The notes below the pieces were generated by a model. It was given only the letters and a program-made list of their open reading frames with translations. It was not told the origin of the DNA and made no database searches. The translations under genes were made by a program, and so were the position numbers. 64,000 nt of DNA from Iamia majanohamensis (lineage in GTDB: Bacteria; Actinomycetota; Acidimicrobiia; Acidimicrobiales; Iamiaceae): contig NZ_CP116942.1 in the NCBI RefSeq assembly GCF_028532485.1, positions 1,302,001 through 1,366,000 on the forward strand, given 5' to 3'. Position 1 is the first letter of the stretch. Every line of letters starts with the position of its first letter. This document shows, piece after piece, positions 16,119 through 23,776 of this stretch.

Positions 16119-18481
16119 GCGCTCGTGTTGGGGAGCGGCTCGTAGTCCCGGCAGGCCTGGCCCCGGAGCGTCGGGCAGTCGGGCAGGCCGGCGGGCACCT
16201 CGACGCCGTCCACGAGCAGGAGGCTGAGCGACGAGGCGTGCTCGCCGCCGCGGCCCACGTCCCGGGTGTCGCCGGGGTCGCCGATGGTGTCGAAGCGCCA
16301 CGTGCCCCGGTCGTGGCCGGGCGACGAGATGACCACCCGCAGGCGGGTGCCGGCCCGGAAGGCCTGGGCGAAGGAGGGGATCTCGACGTGGGCCTCGACC
16401 CACTCCCCGGGCTCGAGGGGCTCGCGGCTGGCCGCGTCCCACTCGTGGTCGACCTCGAGGTCGTCGCCGACCTCCCCCTCGAGGGCTCGGTGCGAGAGCC
16501 GCAGCTGGCCGGACTGGACCCAGTCCTCCACGCCGTCGGGCCGCACCGCGGTGATGGTCACCTGCACGTCCGCGTCCTCCGAGTCGGCCCGGACCCAGAG
16601 GGCGGCGTCGCCGGCCCCGGCCACGACGGTGTCCTCCTCGAAGGGCTCGGTGAGGTAGCTGAGGCCCTCGCCCTCGTCGGGCTGCTGCCAGTCGAAGTCC
16701 CAGGTCGGCTCGAGGAGGGGGTACTCGCCGCTGTCGTCGGCGAAGAACGTGTCCTGGCCCGCCTCGGGGTCGTTGGCGAAGGTGTCGGCGCCGTCGCCCT
16801 CGGGGGCGTCGTCGACGAGGGTGCCGTCACCACCGAGGTACCAGGTGCGGGGGGTGGCGTCGGGGGGCGGCCAGCTGGCGAAGGTGGCCTCGAAGCGGGA
16901 CACCGGTGCACCCGGCGTGTCGCCGCCGGCGCCGTTCTCGAAGAGCACCCGCACCGGGTCCTCGGCCTCGTAGGCCTCCCTCACGCCCTCGAGGTCGTCG
17001 TCGTCGAACTCGGCGAAGCGGTCGGGCTCGAACTCCAGGCCCGGCACCTCGAAGAAGTCCTCGAAGAAGGTCGGCGCCGCGTCCCGGATGGGCTGGGACA
17101 GCCGGGGCACCTGGTCGTGGACGTAGAGCTCGAGGAACTCGAACCAGCGGGTCAGGACCAGCGGCGTGTAGCCGTCGGGGTGGCGGCCGTTGAAGAGGGT
17201 GAACCGGGTGAGCTCGGCCGAGTCGAAGTCGTCGAGCATGCGGGTGAACAGCGGTCCGGTCTGCTCGTCCTGCCACGCCCCGGTGAGGTAGACGGGCACC
17301 TCGATGTCCTGGACCAGGAGGCCGAGGTCGCGGGAGTCGGAGTCCGCCGGCCGGTCCTCGAGGGCCCGGGTGAAGTCGCCGAAGTCAGGGTTCTGGGTGC
17401 GGATCTCGAGGTTGTCCTCGCAGGTGGCGTCGCCCCCGTCGACCTGCTCGGACACCCAGTCGGTGCCGCCCCGCTCGGACTGGCTGTTGCGCTCGGCCAG
17501 CCACTGCTCGGTGAAGCCCGAGTTGTAGATCCCGCCGGGCCAGGCCATCTGCCAGGCGTCCTCGATCACCGACAGGGGGGTGATGGCGGCCAGGCTCGGG
17601 GGCCGGGTCGAGGCCACGTAGAGCTGGGTGATCCCCGAGTAGGACAGCCCCACCATGCCCACCTCCTGGTCCAGCACCCAGGGCTGGCGGGCGATGGCCT
17701 CGACCACGTCGTAGCCGTCGGCCTGCTGGGCCGGGTTGAAGACGTCGAACACGCCCCCGGAGCAGCCCGTGCCCCGCATGTTCACCCCGACCGTCGCGTA
17801 GCCGAACAGCCCGGCGATCATCGACCCCGGCTCGGTGGCCTCGGGGTTGGAGGGGCCGTAGCCGGAGTACTCGATGACCGTCGGGTAGGGACCGTCCTCG
17901 ACGGGGCCGGGCAGGCGCACGTTGACGCTCAGCTCCACGCCGTCGCGCATGGTGACGTAGCCGAAGCCCTCACCGATCTCCTGGTCCTCGTAGAGGGCCT
18001 CGTCGGGGTGGTCGTCGCGCCCGGTGACCTCGAAGGCCGCGCTCACCGCGACCGGGTCCGCGCTCTCGTCGCGCACGGTGTAGGTGCCGGCCTCCAGCTC
18101 CCGGCCGGCCGCCGAGGTCAGGGTGTCCTCGCCGCCGGTGTCGAAGGTCAGGTACTCGTCGGGCACGTAGGCGAAGTGGGCCTGGCCCCTGTCGTCGGTG
18201 ACCAGGGTGACGAGCTTGGAGCCGTCCTCGGCCACGAGGGTGAGGTCGTGGTCGGGCTCGGCGCCGGTCACCGTGGCGATCTCCACGCCGGGGCTCACCT
18301 CGAAGTCGGCCTCGACGGTCTCGACCGAGTCGTCCACCTGGGGGCGCGGCGCGGGCTCCTCGGCCGTCGCGTCGCCGCCTCCGGACCCGTCGTCGCTCGA
18401 GCACCCCGCCACGAGGAGGACCAGGGCGAGGACCACGGCGACCGTCCTGCTGCGGCGCTCGTGACGGCTCGGCGTCGGCAT
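16115..18481 (-). CDS. CocE/NonD-family hydrolase lipoprotein (X-Pro dipeptidyl-peptidase-like)
   Basis: A 788-residue exported lipoprotein. The signal peptide ends in lipobox LLVAGC, followed by an acidic linker and a beta-rich domain (about 50-150). The alpha/beta-hydrolase domain has the nucleophile elbow GLSYSG, RGTGCSGGVFD and NGRHPDGYTP; the jelly-roll-like C-terminal domain (about 540-780) includes GTRLRVVISSPGHDRG. This layout is that of S15/CocE enzymes, which hydrolyse esters, amides or X-Pro peptides. The protein is strongly acidic. Substrate unknown; it is probably anchored to the outer face of the membrane. Its stop overlaps the methyltransferase start. Confidence 0.85.
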   Translation of the reverse strand: MPTPSRHERRSRTVAVVLALVLLVAGCSSDDGSGGGDATAEEPAPRPQVDDSVETVEADFEVSPGVEIATVTGAEPDHDLTLVAEDGSKLVTLVTDDRGQAHFAYVPDEYLTFDTGGEDTLTSAAGRELEAGTYTVRDESADPVAVSAAFEVTGRDDHPDEALYEDQEIGEGFGYVTMRDGVELSVNVRLPGPVEDGPYPTVIEYSGYGPSNPEATEPGSMIAGLFGYATVGVNMRGTGCSGGVFDVFNPAQQADGYDVVEAIARQPWVLDQEVGMVGLSYSGITQLYVASTRPPSLAAITPLSVIEDAWQMAWPGGIYNSGFTEQWLAERNSQSERGGTDWVSEQVDGGDATCEDNLEIRTQNPDFGDFTRALEDRPADSDSRDLGLLVQDIEVPVYLTGAWQDEQTGPLFTRMLDDFDSAELTRFTLFNGRHPDGYTPLVLTRWFEFLELYVHDQVPRLSQPIRDAAPTFFEDFFEVPGLEFEPDRFAEFDDDDLEGVREAYEAEDPVRVLFENGAGGDTPGAPVSRFEATFASWPPPDATPRTWYLGGDGTLVDDAPEGDGADTFANDPEAGQDTFFADDSGEYPLLEPTWDFDWQQPDEGEGLSYLTEPFEEDTVVAGAGDAALWVRADSEDADVQVTITAVRPDGVEDWVQSGQLRLSHRALEGEVGDDLEVDHEWDAASREPLEPGEWVEAHVEIPSFAQAFRAGTRLRVVISSPGHDRGTWRFDTIGDPGDTRDVGRGGEHASSLSLLLVDGVEVPAGLPDCPTLRGQACRDYEPLPNTSA

Positions 18482-18629
18482 GTGTGGTTCCCCCTGGTGG
18501 CGGCGTCGTGCGGCGGCCGACCGAACCTAGCGGGCGACCCCCGTCACCTCCCCTTCACGTCCGCCGCGGTCGAGCGGCCGCCCCGGGGGGACGCCGGGTC
18601 GGCCAGCACCGTCGTGGGAGACTGGCCCG

Positions 18630-19883
18630 GTGACCAGGCCCCCGGAGGACCCGGACCCGCTGCTGGCCGGCACCGAGCGCTGGTTCCTCCACCGTGGCCT
18701 CCCGCACCTGATCGAGGACTACCGGGCCCGGGAGGACGTGTTCACCCGGGGCGTGGGCGTGCTGTCGCTCGTGGCCCTCGTCGAGGTGGTCAACGCCGTG
18801 CGCCTCGAGTGGCGGTGGTGGCAGAACGCCCTGGCCCTGGTGGGCGGGGCGGCGCTGCTCGTCGGCTCGTTCGTCGCCGTCAACCTGCTGCGGGGCCGCC
18901 CCGCGGGCCAGGCGCCCGACGACGTGGGGGCGGTGGAGCTGGGCCTGTTCGTGGTGCTGCCTGCGCTGGTCGCAGCGGCCTTCGGCCAGGTCGGCTCCGC
19001 GCTGGTGACCGCGGCCGCCAACCTGGTGCTGCTCGTGGTCGTCTACGTGGTCGCCGGCTACGGGCTCATCCCCATGACCCGCTGGGCCCTGGGCCAGACC
19101 GCAGGTGCCGTCGGCGCGGTGGGTGGGCTGGTGGGCCGGGCCCTGCCCCTGCTCTTCGCCCTCACCATCTTCCTGTTCGTGAACACCGAGGCCTGGCAGG
19201 TGGCCGCCGCCCTCCCCATCGCCCTGTTCGTCGCCACCGGGGCCCTGTTCGTGGTGGTCGGCCTGCTGTTCCTCACGACCCGCCTGCCGACCGAGGTGCA
19301 CGTGCTCGACCGCGAGGTGGGGGGTGACGGCGCCGTCGCGGCGTGCGTGGGCACGCCGCTCGAAGGGCGGGCCGAGGCGGTCCTGGCCGGGTCGGAGGCC
19401 GAGCCCCCGCCCCTGAGCCGCCGGCAGCGGGTGAACGTCTACCTCGTGCTCCTCTTCGCCCAGGCGGTGCAGGTGGTCCTGGTGGCGGGGGCCGTGTTCG
19501 CCTTCTTCGTCGTGTTCGGCCTGGTCGCCATCAGGCCGGTGGTGGTCGAGGCCTGGCTCGGCGACATCCCCACCGACGTGCTGCTGTCGGCCGACCTCCT
19601 GGGTCACCGGGTGGAGCTGACCACGGCGTTGCTGCACGTGTCGGGCTTCCTCGCCTTCGTGGCCGGCTTCTCGTTCACCGTGGCCATGGTGAGCGACGCC
19701 ACCTACCGGGAGGAGTTCTTCGCCGACGTGGTGGCCGAGGTCCGCCAGGCGCTCGGCGTGCGCCGGGCCTACCTGGCGCTGCGGGCCGGGGCCGGGGCCG
19801 GCGCCGCGCCGGGTGGTGCGGCTGCGGACGGGACCGGTGTACCCGGCGCACCCGGTGTGTCCGGGGCGGCCGACGGGGGCTGA
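18630..19883 (+). CDS. Polytopic membrane protein, hypothetical
   Basis: A 417-residue protein with about eight membrane segments. A cytosolic N-terminus (EDPDPLLAGTERWFLHRGLPHLIEDY) precedes segments at roughly 45-60, 70-90, 100-145, 170-215, 275-305 and 330-350. The sequence between segments 6 and 7 is a charged cytosolic loop. The final 30 residues are Gly/Ala-rich. No family recognised. The 148 bp before it, shared with the divergent hydrolase, holds a GAGACT-type -10 box 6 nt before the GTG. Its 3' end overlaps the next, convergent gene by 115 bp. Confidence 0.7.
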   Translation: MTRPPEDPDPLLAGTERWFLHRGLPHLIEDYRAREDVFTRGVGVLSLVALVEVVNAVRLEWRWWQNALALVGGAALLVGSFVAVNLLRGRPAGQAPDDVGAVELGLFVVLPALVAAAFGQVGSALVTAAANLVLLVVVYVVAGYGLIPMTRWALGQTAGAVGAVGGLVGRALPLLFALTIFLFVNTEAWQVAAALPIALFVATGALFVVVGLLFLTTRLPTEVHVLDREVGGDGAVAACVGTPLEGRAEAVLAGSEAEPPPLSRRQRVNVYLVLLFAQAVQVVLVAGAVFAFFVVFGLVAIRPVVVEAWLGDIPTDVLLSADLLGHRVELTTALLHVSGFLAFVAGFSFTVAMVSDATYREEFFADVVAEVRQALGVRRAYLALRAGAGAGAAPGGAAADGTGVPGAPGVSGAADGG

Positions 19884-20464
19884 GCGAGGGCGGCCGCGGC
19901 CGCGGCCCGGCGCAGCGGTCGGCAGCCGAGGGCCCGCTGGCGGGCCACGATGCGGCGCTCGTCGCGCAGCTTGCGGACCCCCTGGCGGACCAGCACGAGC
20001 GGGGGCTTGCGGCGCTCGCGCAGGTCCCGGGCGAGGCGCCGCCCGAAGGTCACCACGGCGGGCACCCGGAGCAGGACGGCGTCGGCCAGGACCCCCTCGT
20101 CGCGGCACCGGGCCACCGCCTCGGCGGCGAAGATCCCCTCGGCGACGACGGTCGTCGCCCCGTCGAGGGTGAGGGTGCGGTGACCGACGACCCGGTCCTC
20201 GGCGAAGGAGTAGGTCGGGACGTCGACCTCACCGGTGCGGCACAGCTCGGAGAGGGCCTTGGCTGCGGCCTCGCCGTCCCACGACCGGGGGTCCTCCCAG
20301 TCGACCTGGCCCCCGACGCGGGGCATGGCCGGGTCGGTCCCGTCGCGGTAGAAGTCGTCGAGGGCCACCACGGGCAGGCCGCTGCGGCGGGCCAGCGACG
20401 TCTTGCCGCAGCCGGACGGGCCTGCGAGCACGACGACCCGGGCCTGGAGCGCACCACCTGCCAC
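19769..20464 (-). CDS. Uridine kinase-like P-loop NTPase
   Basis: A 231-residue cytosolic protein. The Walker A motif is GPSGCGKTS near residue 15, followed by VVALDDFYRDGTDPAMP, typical of uridine kinases, then VDWEDPRSWD and VVAEGIFAAE. Likely role is phosphorylation of a nucleoside or related small molecule. The last ~45 residues are Ala/Pro-rich and overlap, tail to tail, the low-complexity end of the preceding membrane-protein gene, so one of the two C-termini may be shorter than annotated. GTG start at 20464. Confidence 0.8.
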   Translation of the reverse strand: MAGGALQARVVVLAGPSGCGKTSLARRSGLPVVALDDFYRDGTDPAMPRVGGQVDWEDPRSWDGEAAAKALSELCRTGEVDVPTYSFAEDRVVGHRTLTLDGATTVVAEGIFAAEAVARCRDEGVLADAVLLRVPAVVTFGRRLARDLRERRKPPLVLVRQGVRKLRDERRIVARQRALGCRPLRRAAAAAALAQPPSAAPDTPGAPGTPVPSAAAPPGAAPAPAPARSAR

Positions 20465-20566
20465 GGGCGACCAGCCTCGCGCGCCCCGGGGGCCGGTGCC
20501 CCGTCCGGTGGGGCCCCGGCCCCCGTGCCCCCCGCCGTCCGAGGGCCACGCGGCCGGTCCTCGGAG

Positions 20567-20657
20567 GGCGATTCGCCGTCGATTCGCTGCCCGAGCGTCG
20601 AGTCACAGGGTCGTCCCACCCGCCCCTCCGGTGGCGATTCGCTGTCGATGCGCTGCC
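20567..20657. repeat. Two inverted-orientation copies of the dispersed GCGAATCG element
   Basis: On the minus strand 20591-20567 reads GGCAGCGAATCGAC then GGCGAATCGCC, the best consensus copy. 20657-20633 reads GGCAGCGCATCGAC then AGCGAATCGCC, with one changed half-site. The copies are 66 bp apart. The rest of the 245-bp gap between the kinase-like and oxidoreductase genes shows no gene. Confidence 0.8.
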
Positions 20658-20696
20658 CGACGCCCGGCCGGGGCCAGCGGCCCGGCGCGGAGGCGC

Positions 20697-20702
20697 CAGA
20701 CT
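20697..20702 (+). promoter_or_regulatory. Possible -10 box CAGACT before the Gfo/Idh gene
   Basis: CAGACT lies 6 nt before the ATG at 20709, the usual spacing here, but it departs from TAnnnT at the first position. Confidence 0.35.
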
Positions 20703-20708
20703 CCGGGG

Positions 20709-21782
20709 ATGGCCACGGCTCCCGCCCCCATCCGCATCGCCGTGGTGGGCCTCGGCATCGGCCGCCTCCACGTCATCTCCTGCGCCGAGCTGAAGGACCG
20801 CTACCGGGTCGTCGCCGTCTGCGACGTCGACGAGGCCCGGGCCCGGGAGGTGGCGGGCTGGCTGCGGGACGTGCGGGCCTGCACCGACCTCGAGGAGGTC
20901 CTCGCCGCCGACGACGTGGACGTGGTCGACCTGTGCACGCCGCCGGCCCAGCACCGAGAACAGGTGGAGAGGTGCCTGCGAGCGGGCAAGGACGTCATCT
21001 GCGAGAAGCCCCTCGTCGGCTCGCTGCGCGAGGTCGACGAGCTGGCCGCCCTGGCCGAGGAGACGGGCCGCTCGGTGATGCCCATCCACCAGTACCGCTT
21101 CGGGCGCGGGGTCCAGAGGCTCCGGGCCCTGGTCGACGCCGGGCTGACGGGCCGGCCCTACGTGGCCAACGTCGACGTCGCCTGGCGGCGGGGTGCGGAC
21201 TACTACGCCGCACCGTGGCGGGGACGCTGGGAGACCGAGCTGGGCGGGACGCTGGTCTCCCACGCCGTCCACGCCCTCGACATGGCGCTGTTCATCCTCG
21301 GACCGCCGGTCGGTGTGTGGGCCCGGGTCGCCACGCTGGTCAACGACGTCGAGGTCGAGGACTGCGCCGCGGTCACCCTCCGCTTCGGCGACGGCTCGCT
21401 CGCCACCCTCTCGGCCACCGTCGGCTCGGCGGTCGAGATCTCCCGGCACCGCTTCACCTTCGAGCACCTCACGGCCGAGTCGGGCACCGAGCCCTACGCC
21501 AACGGCAAGGAGCCCTGGGAGATCACCGTGCCCGACGACGACCATCGGGCCGTCGTCGACGCCCACGTCGCGACCCTGCCCGCGCAGCACGAGGACTACG
21601 TGGGCCAGCTGGACCGCTACGCCGAGGCTCACGCCACGGGGGGGCCGCTGCCTGTCACGCTGGACGACGCCCGCACCGCTCTGGAGGTGGTCACCGCCAT
21701 GTACGTCTCCGCCCGCGAGGACCGCGAGGTGCTGCTGCCCCTCGCCCCCGACGACCCCGCCCTCGGGGGGTGGCGCCCGTGA
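20709..21782 (+). CDS. Gfo/Idh/MocA-family oxidoreductase
   Basis: A 357-residue NAD(P)-dependent sugar or cyclitol dehydrogenase. The N-terminal Rossmann motif is VVGLGIGRLHVISC (GxGxxG), and the characteristic CEKPLVGS is near residue 98. The C-terminal domain has the conserved GGTLVSHAVHALDMALFILG with catalytic His. Coupling (GTGA) to a PmoA-like gene is a pairing common in sugar-catabolic operons, so a role in modified-sugar oxidation is inferred. Confidence 0.88.
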   Translation: MATAPAPIRIAVVGLGIGRLHVISCAELKDRYRVVAVCDVDEARAREVAGWLRDVRACTDLEEVLAADDVDVVDLCTPPAQHREQVERCLRAGKDVICEKPLVGSLREVDELAALAEETGRSVMPIHQYRFGRGVQRLRALVDAGLTGRPYVANVDVAWRRGADYYAAPWRGRWETELGGTLVSHAVHALDMALFILGPPVGVWARVATLVNDVEVEDCAAVTLRFGDGSLATLSATVGSAVEISRHRFTFEHLTAESGTEPYANGKEPWEITVPDDDHRAVVDAHVATLPAQHEDYVGQLDRYAEAHATGGPLPVTLDDARTALEVVTAMYVSAREDREVLLPLAPDDPALGGWRP

Positions 21783-22660
21783 CGCCGCCGACGCCCGCCG
21801 AAGAGGTGACCGTCGAGGAGGGCGACGGTCGGGTCACCGTCGCCGGCTCCTGGACCTACGAGTGGGGGGCGAGCCGCCGGCCCTTCCTGCACCCGGTCAC
21901 CACCCCGGCCGGCCACCTGCTGAGCCGCGACGCCCCCGACGACCACCCCTGGCACCACGGGCTGTGGTTCTGCATCAAGTTCGTGGACGGCGACAACTTC
22001 TGGGAGGAGATGGCGCCCTACGGCGTCATCCGCCACCAGGGCCCGCCGACCGTCGAGCGCATCGCCGGCGGGCCGGTGGCAGTGCGGGGCGAGCTCCACT
22101 GGATCCGCCCCGACCGGGAGACCGTCGCCCTGGTGGAGCAGCGCTCGTTCACCCACGTACCGCTCGGCCCCGACGCCTACGCCATCGACCTCGACACGGT
22201 GCTGACCCCGTCGGCGCCCTGTCGGCTCGACCGCACCCCGTTCACGACCTGGGGCGGCTACGGCGGCCTCACCCTCCGCGGCCCGGCGGACTGGACCGAC
22301 ACCACCCTGCTGCTCGACGACGGCTCCACCCACGAGCGGGTCCACGGGACCTCCTCGACGTGGTGCGACCTCACGGGGACCCCGCCCGGCGCCGGGCCCG
22401 ACGTGGCCGCAGGCATCGCCCTGCTGGACCACCCGGGCAACCGGCGCCACCCGGTGCCCTTCTACGGCAGCACCCGCGCCGAGACCTACGGCGACGAGGG
22501 CTGGTCGAACTTCTTCAACGCCGCCTTCCTCTGGCACGACGGGATGGACCTGGCCGCCGGCGAGGAGCTGCGCGTCCGCCACCGGGTGATCGTCCACGAC
22601 GGGGACTGGGGCCGCGACCGCCTCGCCGCGGCCTGGGCCGACCTGCTCGAGGGCGCCTGA
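21779..22660 (+). CDS. PmoA-family protein (DUF6807-like)
   Basis: A 293-residue soluble beta-rich protein. The motif DDHPWHHGLWFCIKFVDGDNFW (about residues 50-72), YGGLTLRGP and the late GWSNFFNAAFLWHDGM are typical of the PmoA/DUF6807 family, whose biochemical role is not established and whose members often sit beside Gfo/Idh dehydrogenases, as here. Clustered His residues may bind metal. GTG at 21779 overlaps the preceding stop. Confidence 0.8.
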   Translation: MTPPTPAEEVTVEEGDGRVTVAGSWTYEWGASRRPFLHPVTTPAGHLLSRDAPDDHPWHHGLWFCIKFVDGDNFWEEMAPYGVIRHQGPPTVERIAGGPVAVRGELHWIRPDRETVALVEQRSFTHVPLGPDAYAIDLDTVLTPSAPCRLDRTPFTTWGGYGGLTLRGPADWTDTTLLLDDGSTHERVHGTSSTWCDLTGTPPGAGPDVAAGIALLDHPGNRRHPVPFYGSTRAETYGDEGWSNFFNAAFLWHDGMDLAAGEELRVRHRVIVHDGDWGRDRLAAAWADLLEGA

Positions 22661-23431
22661 CCCACCCTCCGGCGAGGGAGGGGACGGGGGCGCCGACGGG
22701 GCGGCGGGAGGCGCTCCGGGAGGGCCCGCTGCAGTGGCGTTGCCGTCAGGGGCCGAGCCGCCGCACGAGCAGTGGCGCAGAGGGGGGTCGCACAACGGGT
22801 CGACCACCGTCGTCGGATCCCCCTCGGGCGTCGGGTCCGTCGGCCACCCAGGTGGCAGGCGGAACCCGTCGGCCAGGCGGTAGACCCCTCGCCGAGGGCG
22901 CGCCGCCCGCCCGACGTCGTGCTCGTGGCCCAGGGCGTCGGCCAGGGCCTTGACCGGGCGCGGCCCCGCCACCACGTGGCCGTAGCGGTGCAGCCAGGCG
23001 TGGATCTCCACCAGGGGGAGCTCGCCGTGGCGGGCGAGCACGGCGAGGCAGGTGCGGCGGAGGGCGACGCCGCCGATCGGCTCCGCCCGGTCGCTCGCCG
23101 GGGGGAGGGGCGGGTGGAGCACCGCCGGGGGTCGGCGGCCCCGCTGCCAGGGGATCTCCGGCCACAGCGCGTCGCGCAGCTCCTCCAGGTGGGTCAGCAC
23201 CGCCCGTCGCTCGGACGCGCCGTCGACCATGGCCCGGTCGAGCTCGTCGAGCCGGTGGAAGAGGGCATCGCGCTCCACCTGCACCTCGAGCCGCGCCGCG
23301 GGGTCCAGGTCGGAGCGGCGACGGTTGGGGAAGAGGCGGTGGTCGCCGAGCGACGGAGGGCGACCCCGCACCGATCGTCGGCTCCAGGTCGGGGGCTCGT
23401 GGTCGGGTGGGTGGGGAGGGGTGGTGTGCAC
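22661..23431 (-). CDS. Hypothetical winged-helix-like protein, 3' end unresolved
   Basis: Coding signal on the minus strand starts at GTG 23431 and includes a helical section (VERDALFHRLDELDRAMVDG, VLTHLEELRDALWPEIPW), then a module like a winged helix (LAVLARHGELPLVEIHAWLH, KALADALGHEHDVGRA, RRGVYRLADGFRLPPGWP) and a Cys-containing tail (LRHCSCGGSAP). In this frame there is no stop until 21629, deep inside the opposite-strand PmoA gene. Either the protein overlaps it or a frameshift removed the true stop. The end given marks where PmoA coding begins. No known family. Confidence 0.45.
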
Positions 23432-23557
23432 GGTGGGCCTCGGGTCGTCGGCGGTCGGCCGTCGGCCGCAGCCGCGCTCCGGCGCCCCGTTCGGTGCCGT
23501 GGGACGATCGTCGCGGAGGGGTGTGACACCCGAGACCGACCAGCTGCTCCCTGGGGT

Positions 23558-23579
23558 GGCGAATCGCCGTCGAATCGCC
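23558..23579. repeat. Single copy of the dispersed GCGAATCG element
   Basis: GGCGAATCGCC is followed by GTCGAATCGCC. It lies 167 bp before the dnaE2 SOS box. The rest of the 345-bp gap (23432-23776) has no supported gene. Confidence 0.7.
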
Positions 23580-23745
23580 CCCCGACGGCCCGATCGGGGG
23601 GTCTCCGACGGCCGGTCGGCGCTGCCCGCGAGAGCCGACGGGGACGCTGGGGTCGCCGACGCAGGTCCCCCGCACTGCGGGGCCCGCCCCGCCCGGGGGA
23701 TCGCGCCGGCGCCCGCCGGAGGAGGCGAGCTCCACCCGAGCACAG

Positions 23746-23759
23746 CGAACACGTGTTCG
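23746..23759. promoter_or_regulatory. SOS box (LexA operator) of dnaE2
   Basis: CGAACACGTGTTCG is a perfect 14-bp palindrome of the LexA consensus. A TACAGT -10 box (23761-23766) follows at once and the GTG start is 10 nt further on. Confidence 0.9.
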
Positions 23760-23776
23760 GTACAGTCACGACCCCT

